This document shows, piece after piece, positions 33,828 to 42,555 of a stretch of 64,000 nt of DNA (its first letter is position 1; each line of letters starts with the position of its first letter). Below the pieces are notes generated by a model that saw only the letters and a program-made list of their open reading frames with translations, did no database searches and had not been told where the DNA came from. A program made the translations under genes and the position numbers. The stretch is from the NCBI RefSeq assembly GCF_017829975.1, contig NZ_JAEEGA010000012.1, positions 116,994 to 180,993 on the forward strand. The letters are read 5' to 3'. This DNA comes from Vagococcus allomyrinae. Its GTDB lineage: Bacteria; Bacillota; Bacilli; Lactobacillales; Vagococcaceae.

Positions 33828-33845
33828 CCTTTGGCTAGCTTTTTA
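33822..33845 (+). terminator. Terminator after the HigA-like gene
   Basis: AAGTTAGCC-TTT-GGCTAGCTT with a T tract, overlapping the end of the gene. Confidence 0.65.
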
Positions 33846-34192
33846 ATTTTCGCTATTTCTTAACATCAAATCGTTTATTCGGTACTCCATGTCAACGCTC
33901 CATTTTCTGACCATCAGTTCCTCGAACTTGTATTCAACGTTTTTACTGAAATTTGATCGGGTCTCGCTTTACAAAGGGGTTATTCCTTTGCTTTTGTATA
34001 AACCAAACCCAAGAATTTAACTCGTTGTCCCATGGTGTTGTAATCTTAGATCTCATTCCATTGACAATTAGTCCGATTTTTATTTCGATGAACGTAAGAC
34101 ACATTAGGAGTCTTCTCCCATCAGAGTTTGTCCATGCTGGGCAAACAAAAACGCTCTCGTACCTGACGAGAACGTAAAAACTACTGAAATAA
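33846..34192. other. Intergenic region without a gene
   Basis: About 350 bp. The only long frame (33953-34177) has no ribosome binding site and no protein-like character. A terminator for the minus-strand pair lies at 34149-34176. Confidence 0.45.
34149..34176 (-). terminator. Terminator of the PemK-like toxin-antitoxin operon
   Basis: ACGCTCTCGT and ACGAGAACGT form the stem; TTTTTG follows on the minus strand. The toxin stop is at 34193. Confidence 0.7.
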
Positions 34193-34576
34193 TTAATTCA
34201 AAGATTTATAAGATTTGTACTTGTCAATCAGACCATGAGCATCCCTTTTCGATAATCTCCCTCGATATTTTGTTTCTTTCATCATTTCAATCAGTGAAAA
34301 TTGTGCAACCTTAGAAACATCGACATAAGAAATTAGCTTTGGGTTAAGACCTGCCTCTTCGACATCTTTAATTTTATAAAGAAATTTTTGATAAAAACTA
34401 GTTTTAAACTTACTTTCAAACTTATACTTATAAGAATAAATACCAAAACCTTGAGTTGAATAATCTTCAAGATTTATTCTTACTATAGCAACAGGACGAT
34501 TTTTACCTTCTTGCGGATTATTTTCAAATTTGACAAAGGCATCATATACCGAATAACCTTCTAGTCTATTCGGCAT
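34193..34576 (-). CDS. PemK/MazF-like toxin
   Basis: 127 residues. KFENNPQEGKNRPVAIVRI, then YKYKFESKFKTSFY, YKIKDVEEAGLN and SYVDVSKV follow the pattern of short PemK/MazF-like toxins of Lactobacillales (a KSKxRP strand, a TSKY-like loop and a IKDWExAGL motif). It would be an mRNA-cleaving ribonuclease. The start overlaps the end of the antitoxin gene by 11 bases. The assignment is by pattern and context; the family is diverse. Confidence 0.65.
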   Translation of the reverse strand: MPNRLEGYSVYDAFVKFENNPQEGKNRPVAIVRINLEDYSTQGFGIYSYKYKFESKFKTSFYQKFLYKIKDVEEAGLNPKLISYVDVSKVAQFSLIEMMKETKYRGRLSKRDAHGLIDKYKSYKSLN

Positions 34577-34829
34577 ACTTTAGAAGTTCCTTTACATGTT
34601 CTGGGGTATTCTCAGGAAAAACGAAAGTACCGTTTTTATCGACTTTCATTTGAAGCCATTCCGATTTATCACCTAGGTCAGGAAATTCAGGATAATCATC
34701 TTCTTGATTTCTTGAAAGAATAAGATAAACAGAATTCATGAAAATTTCCTCGGCCGTCTGAACATCTTTCGACATAGCTTCTTTTGCAAGCTTTTCTTGC
34801 TCTGGCGTTAAATTTAATCGCATAGTCAA
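34566..34829 (-). CDS. Antitoxin partner of the PemK-like toxin
   Basis: About 87 residues. AAAGGA sits eight bases before TTG 34829 and fourteen before ATG 34823; either may be the start. The N-terminus (RLNLTPEQEKLAKEAM) could form a ribbon-helix-helix or similar DNA-binding region, and the acidic C-terminus (YPEFPDLGDKSEW, FPENTPEHVKELLK) is typical of antitoxin tails that wrap the toxin. Upstream is a promoter overlapped by a palindrome, which fits autoregulation by the complex. Confidence 0.6.
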   Translation of the reverse strand: MTMRLNLTPEQEKLAKEAMSKDVQTAEEIFMNSVYLILSRNQEDDYPEFPDLGDKSEWLQMKVDKNGTFVFPENTPEHVKELLKYAE

Positions 34830-34921
34830 AACTATCAATCCTTTCTATACATAAGGTGAAATAATCTTTGGCAGCAGTAAATACAAAAAACACTTTAGAT
34901 AGTTACTACTTCTTTAGTGAT

Positions 34922-34954
34922 ATTATAGCATCAGAACATTGATGAATCAATGTT
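34922..34954 (-). promoter_or_regulatory. Promoter and palindromic operator of the toxin-antitoxin operon
   Basis: On the minus strand TTGATT (34950-34945) and TATAAT (34927-34922) are 17 bases apart. The palindrome AACATTGA-TGAA-TCAATGTT (34935-34954) covers the -35 box, as expected for autorepression. Confidence 0.7.
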
Positions 34955-35252
34955 TTCAAATTTTTCTAAGCCTAACAAACTTACAAAAAATATACTTAGG
35001 CAATGATTTAACTTATTGAATGGTACCTATTATGTTAAGTTTAGAAAAGCTAGCGTTGAGTCCGTATTTTGCTCTCAACATCATCACCCATCTCCTTCCA
35101 ACGCTACACCAGATGGTCTTATTAACTATCAGTGCTAACCTTGGCCCCTCTTTTTTCATCCTCATTTCGATTATTATTCTAATTTCCTCTTCCCTTTCTG
35201 ATTTTGGAAAGGGAAGACTTTTACTTCATAGTTCATCTTCACTACCTAAGTT
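34955..35252. other. Intergenic region, one hairpin
   Basis: No supported gene; the plus-strand frame at 35020-35328 runs into the antisense of the glycosidase gene. CTTCCCTTTC/GAAAGGGAAG (about 35188-35218) is a probable terminator for the minus-strand glycosidase operon. Confidence 0.45.
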
Positions 35253-37883
35253 TTATTCATGCTTCACCACTAACCTAACAGGCCCGATTAAGCCACTAGG
35301 CTCCAAAAGTCGATATTGCGATAAGTAGTCTTTCATTTCAGTGCCTAAAGTATTTATTACCTCAACTCTCAAGCTATTCCGCCCTGGTCTGATGTGCTCC
35401 CCTAATTTAAACTCATAAGGGCCACTAATCTTGGTCTCAAGCTCTGTCCCATTTAGAAAAACCGTGGCGATTTCATAAACCTGCCCTAGATCAAGATAAC
35501 AATCCCCCTCAGCCAACTCTGCCAAATCAAATTCAGTCTGGTAGACCATTTTTCCAGAAAAATCCGGAAAATAAGCTGGTGACGCTAAATTAACTAAATC
35601 AGCTAATTGCCTCTCAGCAAACTTTTCAGTTGACGACCGCTGATACAAGCTAACATTCCAAGGTAACGTCAGCTCTGTTGAACTGATAGATTGATAATTG
35701 ATTAAAGGATGATCTGTTAGTCTTTCTTTGGCAAGAATATAGTGGGCCGCTTCATGAGAAGCCAATGACACCTCAATCTGTGAGACAGGCTTATCCCCTA
35801 CTAAGAACAACTCATTTTTCATGGCATCGTAGTAATGAAGATAGTCTGTCTCCTGAAGGGCGATGGTGGTTATCAACGAGCTTTGCCCTTCGTTAAAGAA
35901 CATCAAGACCTCACTATCTGGTTGACGATAATGATAAAAACGTAAATCTTTTTGAGGGGTAAGCGAGCGAATATCGTAATGACCTGCTTCTTTCAGGTGA
36001 TTAACCAATTCCTCTAAGGCGATTTTGCCCGCCTGTTGAAAAGCTTTGGCACTGCCGCCTTCTGTCGTTTCCAAAGGATAGTCTTTAATAAACAAGACTT
36101 CTATCCCCGCTGCCAGCATCTCTTGGCATTCGTCCACAAATGATCGAGGGAATCGTTGGCCATAAGGGACAATCAGTACCTTGGCTGACAGACCGTTAAG
36201 CTGTAAACGACCATTTTCTTTTGTGGCTTGCTTAAGCAAGTCAAGTGAGATAATCGTAAAATCAAGCTGATGTTGCGTCAGTTCTTTTGCTGGTTTTTGC
36301 ATCAGCATCGCTTCCCCTGACCATTCAGCTTCTCCATGATAAAGCAGAAAGGCGCTGGTAACAGGTTGTCCATCACTTAACAGCTCTGCCACACGATTGG
36401 TATAGTTCATCAATTTAGCTAAATGAGGATATTGCGGGTTTTCCCCATGGGCGTAAAAATGGGGTGGGCAATCGGCATCTGGAAAGGGCGACATATTAAA
36501 AGCATGGGGAACAAAATGATTAACGCCTCGCACTAACATATGATCTGTCATCCATTTCATCAACTTCAATCCTTCTGACCAGCCATAAGCTCCATATAAT
36601 TCCACCATGGTTCTGCCTTGTTTTTTAGGATCCAAATAAGCCAATGACGTGCCCATTTTTGCTAAGGCATAATGAAAGAACTCGCCGTCCCAGCCAGTTG
36701 ACGTAAAGGATTTAAAATAACCTTGGTCTTGCCCAGGCAGGAGCTGATGTAGGACAACGTCAATTCCTGCCATAGTTTGATCCTCAATCGCTCGAAAATA
36801 ATGACCAGCACCATAACCAAGACGGGCATGGGCGTTATTATCTTCGATCAAATGGCCGACGTACTCAAGCTGATGGCTAGTGCACCAATCGGCTATTTTT
36901 TTAGTGAAGTTCTTGGCGTATAAGGTTGACACCGTATCCATGTAGGTAAAACGAATCAGATCAGTTTTATGATTGCCGTTGACGACTAACAATGGCAAAA
37001 GCAGCAAGGCCTCTTCTTTCAGTTCCTTCTGCAAAAGGGACAACATATCGCTCCGCCAAGGTAGCAACATGTCTTGACCGATAATGGCATCTGGCCCTTT
37101 AATATTGCCAAAACGGGGTTCATCGGTAAAAAAGCCGGCAATCGTCTTGCCAAAATGCTCGCCCACGTGTCGCTGATGACTTTCGTAGACTTCCTCGATT
37201 AAAACTTGCGTTGCGACTTCGTCTAAGGGGTTTAAATAACCTTCTGTCGAACTTTCACCACCTTCAAAGGTTTCAACTAAGGTAAATACCCGCCAATTGC
37301 CGGCTGGCAGATCCAGATAGATCGTTCCCTCTACTAGTGATTGACTGATATCCACCATAGTGGTAGTATCAACGGTTTGATAATCAATGACTTTCGCCAT
37401 TAAAACGGCTATTATCTGATCTTCTGATGCGGTTAATTCGGCTTTCAACTGGTGATTATCCGTTCCTACTTCCATAATCGATTGGCGCTTACCACCTGCT
37501 TGCCACTTAACGATGATCCCCGCATCTTTTTGCGGACCATGGTAATCTGTTTGATTAATCTTCAAATATTTTTTTCGTAAATGAGGATGCTTTTTTAAGA
37601 TGGCGCCATTGGCATAGCCTGTTGGAAAATGGGCGTCATCAAACAACCACACCTTCATCTGCCGCTTTTCGGCTTCATCCAGCACAATGCCTAGATCCCG
37701 CCACCAAGCTTCCCCAACATAGTCAGGGTGAGGACGGGGCTCCACACAAAGAGCCCTTATCCCAGATTCCGCAATTTTCCCAACATACTCACGAATGATC
37801 CCTTCCTCTTCTCCGTGCATCCAGAGAAAAGGAAAAATGTAATTGTCACCTTTATCAGTCAATAATTTTTGAATTTTTTCCAT
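35253..37883 (-). CDS. Large intracellular glycoside hydrolase, GH106/alpha-L-rhamnosidase-like
   Basis: About 876 residues (start 37883 behind TAGGG; 37898 is also possible). The start of the catalytic part (FPFLWMHGEEEGIIREYVGKI, then VWLFDDAHFPTGYANGAI) is the pattern of a large uncharacterised group annotated as glycosyl hydrolase near GH106. FTDEPRFGNI contains a plausible acidic catalytic residue. The last 170 residues look like a galactose-binding beta-sandwich. There is no signal peptide, so the substrate must be imported, probably by the PTS permease encoded directly upstream. Substrate unknown; rhamnose- or uronate-containing glycosides are guesses. Confidence 0.7.
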   Translation of the reverse strand: MEKIQKLLTDKGDNYIFPFLWMHGEEEGIIREYVGKIAESGIRALCVEPRPHPDYVGEAWWRDLGIVLDEAEKRQMKVWLFDDAHFPTGYANGAILKKHPHLRKKYLKINQTDYHGPQKDAGIIVKWQAGGKRQSIMEVGTDNHQLKAELTASEDQIIAVLMAKVIDYQTVDTTTMVDISQSLVEGTIYLDLPAGNWRVFTLVETFEGGESSTEGYLNPLDEVATQVLIEEVYESHQRHVGEHFGKTIAGFFTDEPRFGNIKGPDAIIGQDMLLPWRSDMLSLLQKELKEEALLLLPLLVVNGNHKTDLIRFTYMDTVSTLYAKNFTKKIADWCTSHQLEYVGHLIEDNNAHARLGYGAGHYFRAIEDQTMAGIDVVLHQLLPGQDQGYFKSFTSTGWDGEFFHYALAKMGTSLAYLDPKKQGRTMVELYGAYGWSEGLKLMKWMTDHMLVRGVNHFVPHAFNMSPFPDADCPPHFYAHGENPQYPHLAKLMNYTNRVAELLSDGQPVTSAFLLYHGEAEWSGEAMLMQKPAKELTQHQLDFTIISLDLLKQATKENGRLQLNGLSAKVLIVPYGQRFPRSFVDECQEMLAAGIEVLFIKDYPLETTEGGSAKAFQQAGKIALEELVNHLKEAGHYDIRSLTPQKDLRFYHYRQPDSEVLMFFNEGQSSLITTIALQETDYLHYYDAMKNELFLVGDKPVSQIEVSLASHEAAHYILAKERLTDHPLINYQSISSTELTLPWNVSLYQRSSTEKFAERQLADLVNLASPAYFPDFSGKMVYQTEFDLAELAEGDCYLDLGQVYEIATVFLNGTELETKISGPYEFKLGEHIRPGRNSLRVEVINTLGTEMKDYLSQYRLLEPSGLIGPVRLVVKHE

Positions 37884-37912
37884 TCTAATCCCTACCATTC
37901 TTTAAGTCTCAA

Positions 37913-39286
37913 CTAAATCGTGTCATCTGCTTTGGTGATGACATAAGAAATAACTAAAGGCACCACGAAGGCCACCAGTGATGCGATTAAATAAGCTGTA
38001 AAACTAACATCCATGCCTTTAGGATTGATAAACAGCGGTGCGGCAAACAAGGCGTTGCCACCAAACCCATACATGCGGGCCCCCATACCAGCTGTGATGG
38101 CACCAGCCAAGCCACCTCCGATAAAAGCCGCTATGAATGGTTTTTTATAAGGAATCGCAATCCCGTAAATAATCGGTTCAGTGACACCGAATAACCCGGT
38201 AATCCCGGTTGAAAAACCTAACGCTCGTTTCTTTTGATCTTTCTGTTTTAAAGCAAAACCAATGGCCGCTCCAGCTAATGCAAAGACTGTCACATTTAAA
38301 ATCGCATTAATCGGATCTTCTCCCAGTGTGGCAATATTGTTGATCAAGATGGGAATAAAGGCATAGTGTAAGCCAAAAATGACTACCAATTGCCAAAAGG
38401 CCCCTAAAATTATCCCTGTTAAAATCGGGCTAAAATTGTAGATGGATTGAGTCCCAGTAGCTAAAACATCACTGATCACCGTCATCAATGGCCCTAAGAC
38501 TAAAAAGGTTAAAGGCACTGTGATTAGCAAGGTCAACAAGGGAACAGTAAATAATTTGATGGCCGCCGGAATCTTAGGTTCCAGCTTTTTCTCAAGCCAA
38601 GCCGCTAGCATCACACCGGCAATCACTGGGAAAACAGAATTACCATAGCTAGTCAACACTACAGGAACTTTGAAAAAGGTTAAGTCAACCCCATCATTGT
38701 ACAGGGTGACAATCCCTGGATAAACCAAAGCCGCGCCAATTGTTGCCCCAATATAGGGATTAGACTTCAGTTTATTTGCAGCAGAAAAGCCCAGGATGAT
38801 CGGCATAAAATAGAAGAAACCATCAGCAAACGAATAAAGGATGGAATAAATACCAGAATCTGTTCCAATAACATTAAAAGAAGTTAGCCCCGCCAAAACC
38901 CCTTTGAGAATCCCTGTTGCCGTCATCACCCCCATAACAGGAAAAATAATACCTGAAATTAACTTAAAAAAGCGATTAAATAAATTGCCTTCTTCAACGG
39001 CGGATGCTTGTGAAGTCTCAGGCTCCTTTGGTGTAACACTATCTGCCAGTATACTTTCTACCTCCAGATACACTTGTGAGACATTCGTGCCGATGATAAT
39101 TTGATACTGACCACCAGAAGTAGCCACGCCCATGACCCCCTCGAGCTCTTTAATTTTATCCGTCTCCGCCTGAGTGTCATCTTTTAAATTAAATCTCAAT
39201 CGTGTCATACAATGTGTCACGCCTTGAATATTGCGTTTTGTACCGACAAGTTCAAGAATCTCAGACGCTAATTTTTTGTCGTTCAT
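37913..39286 (-). CDS. PTS EIIBC, sucrose/beta-glucoside family, no EIIA domain
   Basis: 457 residues from ATG 39286 (MNDKKLASEILELVG is the usual EIIB start; the longer frame is an extension). Residues about 1-85 form EIIB with the phosphorylated Cys in VTHCMTRLRF. Residues about 105-455 form EIIC of the Glc family, with GITGLFGVTEPIIYGIAIP as substrate-loop signature. The EIIA domain found in many relatives is missing, so phosphate must come from another protein. The gene is followed by the glycosidase after 29 bp, and both are behind a promoter with a cre-like site, divergent from an AraC-type regulator. Confidence 0.9.
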   Translation of the reverse strand: MNDKKLASEILELVGTKRNIQGVTHCMTRLRFNLKDDTQAETDKIKELEGVMGVATSGGQYQIIIGTNVSQVYLEVESILADSVTPKEPETSQASAVEEGNLFNRFFKLISGIIFPVMGVMTATGILKGVLAGLTSFNVIGTDSGIYSILYSFADGFFYFMPIILGFSAANKLKSNPYIGATIGAALVYPGIVTLYNDGVDLTFFKVPVVLTSYGNSVFPVIAGVMLAAWLEKKLEPKIPAAIKLFTVPLLTLLITVPLTFLVLGPLMTVISDVLATGTQSIYNFSPILTGIILGAFWQLVVIFGLHYAFIPILINNIATLGEDPINAILNVTVFALAGAAIGFALKQKDQKKRALGFSTGITGLFGVTEPIIYGIAIPYKKPFIAAFIGGGLAGAITAGMGARMYGFGGNALFAAPLFINPKGMDVSFTAYLIASLVAFVVPLVISYVITKADDTI

Positions 39287-39407
39287 TTTGTCTGCCCCAT
39301 TTCTATCAATTAAGTAACCATCTACGTGCATTCTACTCATCTTTTTCAGGCCTGATAAAAGCATTAACAATCGGAATTTATCGCGACTAAATTACCAAAC
39401 TAAAAAT

Positions 39408-39421
39408 TATCAACGCTTTCA
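39408..39421 (-). promoter_or_regulatory. cre-like site for CcpA
   Basis: On the minus strand TGAAAGCGTTGATA fits the CcpA consensus (TGWAANCGNTNWCA) well. It lies immediately downstream of the -10 box of the EIIBC promoter, a position for catabolite repression. Confidence 0.7.
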
Positions 39422-39426
39422 TTTGT

Positions 39427-39455
39427 ATTATACAAAGTTTTAGGCTAAACTTTAA
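39427..39455 (-). promoter_or_regulatory. Promoter of the EIIBC-glycosidase operon
   Basis: On the minus strand TATAAT (39432-39427) with a TTAAAG -35 box 17 bases upstream. Confidence 0.6.
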
Positions 39456-39506
39456 TTGCGATACTTAACCAATCGCCTTACCAAACTTAACCTTGGAGGT
39501 AGTAAT

Positions 39507-40535
39507 ATGAATGTCGAAACATTGCGGGAAAAACTCATGACCATGACAGCCAGTGAATTGAAATATCAAGCGCAGGCTAGTGCCACTGACACTACTTACG
39601 ACGATTTAACTAAGGAATATGTTAACGGTCAAGAAGTTTGCGTCTTTAAATTTGACGAACAGGTCAAAGATAAAATTCATCCTTACACCTTTAATCCCAA
39701 ACTAGGCATTGTTAAGCACTCCCGTTTTTCGGTTATTCCCATGCACATCCATGATTATATCGAAATGAACTATGTCTATGCAGGCTCTTGTAGTGTTACC
39801 ATTCAAGACACCACATTGACACTTCATCAAGGAGATGTCTGCATCATGGACACCAACGTCCCCCACACGATTAAGGACGTCAATGAAGAGGATATCGTGA
39901 TTAACTTTTTGATGAAAAAAAGTTACTTTAATACCTCAATTTTAAGCCAATTGTCTAGCAATAGCATTATTTCTGATTTCTTACTTGAGGTCATTTCTAA
40001 AAGTCAAGAGCACGATCGTTATATCTTGTTTCACAGCAAATCCAGTCAAAAGCTCACTCTTTTTGTTGAAAACTTATTGTGCGAATATTACGATTTTTCT
40101 TTTTGTACCAAAGAAGTCATCAATGCCTATATGATCTTGATTTTTGCAGAACTCTTGTATCACTACCAAGCCAGTCAAATTACCGCGATTGAAGAAAGTG
40201 CCTTGATAAACGTCAGAGAAATTCTGGAACACATTGAAGAAAACTACAGTGACTGTACCTTGGCCAGTGTGGCAGAAACCTTTGCCTTCCATCCCAATTA
40301 TTTAAGCCGCTACATTCGCAAACATACGGGGAAAAGCTTTAAACAGTTGGTACAAGAGCAAAAACTCAATAAAGCCAGCTTTCTACTGCTCAACACCCAA
40401 GACTCAGTGGAAACCATCATTGCCGAAGTCGGCTATCGCAACCATGGCTTCTTTAACACTCTTTTTCGGGAACGCTATAGTCTCTCTCCTAGTGAGTATC
40501 GTAAGACACATCTTGAGACAGTTGATCCTGTTTAG
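39507..40535 (+). CDS. AraC-family regulator of the PTS-glycosidase operon
   Basis: 342 residues from ATG 39507, behind TTGGAGGTAG. Residues about 70-140 form a cupin sugar-binding fold (HDYIEMNYVYAGSC, HQGDVCIMDTNVPHTI). The last 100 residues carry the two AraC helix-turn-helix motifs (LASVAETFAFHPNYLSRYIR, VETIIAEVGYRNHGFFNTLF and SPSEYRK). It is divergent from the EIIBC-glycosidase operon and very probably activates it in response to its sugar. Confidence 0.92.
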   Translation: MNVETLREKLMTMTASELKYQAQASATDTTYDDLTKEYVNGQEVCVFKFDEQVKDKIHPYTFNPKLGIVKHSRFSVIPMHIHDYIEMNYVYAGSCSVTIQDTTLTLHQGDVCIMDTNVPHTIKDVNEEDIVINFLMKKSYFNTSILSQLSSNSIISDFLLEVISKSQEHDRYILFHSKSSQKLTLFVENLLCEYYDFSFCTKEVINAYMILIFAELLYHYQASQITAIEESALINVREILEHIEENYSDCTLASVAETFAFHPNYLSRYIRKHTGKSFKQLVQEQKLNKASFLLLNTQDSVETIIAEVGYRNHGFFNTLFRERYSLSPSEYRKTHLETVDPV

Positions 40536-40631
40536 ACTAGAACAGCGTGAACACTTCCCAGCAGTTGGCAATGATCGATGGGATTGAATCAATCTTTAAA
40601 GCCTTCTATTTTCACAATTAATTCTTTAAAA

Positions 40632-40669
40632 AAACAGTTTCCATATACAGAAAATGGAAACTGTTTTTT
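40632..40669 (+). terminator. Terminator of the AraC-type gene
   Basis: AAACAGTTTCCAT pairs with ATGGAAACTGTTT, followed by further T residues; a loop of nine bases. Confidence 0.85.
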
Positions 40670-40688
40670 GCCTCCCCTTCCTCTCAAG

Positions 40689-40828
40689 CTATATAGTTCC
40701 CATTAAATAATCATCCTTTACCGTTAAACTTTCAGCCAGAAAAAAGCTGAAAGTACCACTCTTGGCGGATGATTATGCGAATTATCCAATGGAACTATCT
40801 GTTTGATTATTTAACAGGAGGTATATAG
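40689..40828 (+). repeat. MITE-like repeat, full copy
   Basis: 140 bp. Ends CTATATAGTTCCCATTAAAT and (reverse) CTATATACC...TTAAATAATCA; internal arms CTTTCAGC/GCTGAAAG around an A-rich loop, so the transcript would fold into one long hairpin. Together with AAGCTGAAAGT...GCGGATGATTATGCG it defines the reference form of the family. Confidence 0.9.
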
Positions 40829-40859
40829 CCATAAAACACCAATCTCCAACCATTACCAA

Positions 40860-40888
40860 TTGACCGAACTAATCAAATTAGTTAAAAT
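40860..40888 (+). promoter_or_regulatory. Promoter of the YrdB-like gene with internal palindrome
   Basis: TTGACC (40860-40865) and TAAAAT (40883-40888), 17 bases apart. The spacer is almost filled by the perfect palindrome AACTAAT-CAA-ATTAGTT (40867-40883), a likely operator for an unidentified repressor. Confidence 0.65.
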
Positions 40889-40933
40889 ATAAATATGATT
40901 AGTTTGATATTCACTAACCCTTTGGAGGTAAAG

Positions 40934-41254
40934 ATGAAAAACATTAGTAATATTTTTAGGTTCACCTTGGAAGTATCATCCATTCTGCTATTAGTTATCT
41001 CTGGCTTTAAGCATTACACCGGACTGCTTAAATTAGTGGTTGCACTGATCCTACCAATAGCCATTATTGTTTTATGGTCGATTTTGATGGCCCCTAAATC
41101 AGCCTATCGAGTTAATGAAATTTTCCGACTAATCATCGAACTGATCCTTTTCGGCAGTATCGCTTTTCTACTCTATTACAATGGAGAAAAAGAACTTTTC
41201 AAAATCTATTCTGTGTGGGCAATTGTCAGCACTTTTCTCGATCACATGCTCTAG
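40934..41254 (+). CDS. YrdB-family (DUF2568) membrane protein
   Basis: 106 residues from ATG 40934 with TTTGGAGG upstream. Four membrane helices (about 8-25, 30-50, 62-82 and 87-104) and the MAPKSAYR...FRLIIELILFG pattern match YrdB/DUF2568 proteins of unknown function. A single gene behind a promoter with an operator-like palindrome. Confidence 0.8.
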   Translation: MKNISNIFRFTLEVSSILLLVISGFKHYTGLLKLVVALILPIAIIVLWSILMAPKSAYRVNEIFRLIIELILFGSIAFLLYYNGEKELFKIYSVWAIVSTFLDHML

Positions 41255-41341
41255 TGATCGGAGCAGTTACGCTTAATCGCTTATCCACCATAATCAGCAA
41301 ACGTTTAGCCAAACTTTCCTTTTTTGACGATAACGTAACAA

Positions 41342-41365
41342 AAGTCCTCCACATTGGGAGGACTT
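41342..41365 (-). terminator. Terminator of the GrpB-family gene
   Basis: AAGTCCTCC and GGAGGACTT, loop of six bases; TTTTG follows on the minus strand. Confidence 0.75.
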
Positions 41366-41375
41366 ACGTTTACCA

Positions 41376-41900
41376 CTATTCCCGATTTTGCCATTCCCAA
41401 ATTAAAGCTGCTTTTTCCGTCTGTTTAACAAATGCATCTTTTCCATCACCATAGTCAGCAATGCTTTCTGGGTATAGCAACGCTAATGTTTCTTTTAGCT
41501 CTCCATACTCCTGAGCTACGTTGTCATGGGCTCTCAAATAATCTCGAAAAGCCAAATGTCGCTGAATATCATAGAGCTGATCAAACTGAAAGGCATGAAT
41601 TTGATGGGATCGATGATTGCCACCTTTGCGATAGTAGCGACGACCAGATATCCCAAACTCCCCCATCACCTCGTAGTCCATTTTTTCAAAAACAAGAGAC
41701 TCTTCATCCAACTTGTTAATATCTTCGACAATTAAGAGCATGTCAATGATTGGTTTAGCTTTTAGCTTTGGCACCGACGTGCTACCAATATGGTACAAGG
41801 CCACTAAGTTATCTTTTACTGCTCCTTCAATCAGACTTTTTTCTGCTTGAAACTTTAATGGCCATTGCGGGTTATAAGGAACCACTACTATTTTTTGCAT
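41376..41900 (-). CDS. GrpB family protein (UPF0157), nucleotidyltransferase fold
   Basis: 174 residues behind GGGAGGAG. The start VVPYNPQWPLKFQAEKSLI, the HIGSTSVP motif and PIIDMLLIVEDI (metal-binding acidic residue) are typical of the family. HQIHAFQ in the C-terminal half is also conserved. These proteins resemble nucleotidyltransferases; the biological role is not established. It follows a GNAT gene on the same strand by 19 bp. Confidence 0.88.
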   Translation of the reverse strand: MQKIVVVPYNPQWPLKFQAEKSLIEGAVKDNLVALYHIGSTSVPKLKAKPIIDMLLIVEDINKLDEESLVFEKMDYEVMGEFGISGRRYYRKGGNHRSHQIHAFQFDQLYDIQRHLAFRDYLRAHDNVAQEYGELKETLALLYPESIADYGDGKDAFVKQTEKAALIWEWQNRE

Positions 41901-41919
41901 GTTGATTCTCTCCTCCCTT

Positions 41920-42462
41920 TTAGCCAGAGTGACTAGCTGTGTATTCCCTTATCAATATGCCATATTCGTAAGTGTCTTTCCAGATAGGCTGCCCCTTTTC
42001 ATCTAGCTCAAAGTAGACATTGCTTATTTTATGTCCTTCTCGCCTCATGCCAATTCTTTCTAGCAATTGCCAAGAGGGACGGTTTTTCGGGTCACACATC
42101 GCTATTATTCTGTGGATGTCTCCCTGTTTAAGTTGATTTTGAATCACTAAATGAGCTGCCATTGTGGCAAAACCTTTCCCTTGAAAATGGGAATTAAAGA
42201 CATAGCCTAATTCCCAAGTTAAAAAATCCTCTTTTGCAAAATAAATATTACCAATCACTTTGTGACAGTTTTTTAAATAAACAGCCCAAAAGCTTGGATC
42301 GGTTACCCGTCTATTAGTTTCCCTTTGACATTCCAGCTCTGTCATCACGCCATAGGGTTCAAATTTGACCACTTCTTCATCGGATAAATACTCATATAAA
42401 TCTTGCCAGTCCTCTGGCTGAAAGCGTCTCACGATTAATTCTTCTGTTTCTATTATAAGCAC
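41920..42462 (-). CDS. GNAT acetyltransferase (RimJ/RimL-like)
   Basis: 180 residues from GTG 42462. ELIVRRFQPEDWQDLYEYLSD at the start and FQGKGFATMAAHLVIQ (acetyl-CoA loop), SWQLLERIGMRREGH near the end match the acetyltransferase_3 subgroup. Substrate unknown. The site before the GTG is weak, so the start is uncertain. Confidence 0.85.
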   Translation of the reverse strand: MLIIETEELIVRRFQPEDWQDLYEYLSDEEVVKFEPYGVMTELECQRETNRRVTDPSFWAVYLKNCHKVIGNIYFAKEDFLTWELGYVFNSHFQGKGFATMAAHLVIQNQLKQGDIHRIIAMCDPKNRPSWQLLERIGMRREGHKISNVYFELDEKGQPIWKDTYEYGILIREYTASHSG

Positions 42463-42555
42463 CTCATCTTTTTGACAGACTATGTTGTTACTAATAGTTT
42501 ATCATATCTTCAGGCTGTACCATAAACAAAAAAACAGCAGCTACTGAACAACCAA

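Noticed and set aside
33953..34177. 74-codon plus-strand frame
   Set aside because: No ribosome binding site, ends inside the terminator of the minus-strand toxin-antitoxin operon, no protein-like pattern.
35020..35328. Hydrophobic plus-strand frame of 102 codons
   Set aside because: Its end is antisense to the glycosidase gene, it contains a terminator-like hairpin and has no ribosome binding site.
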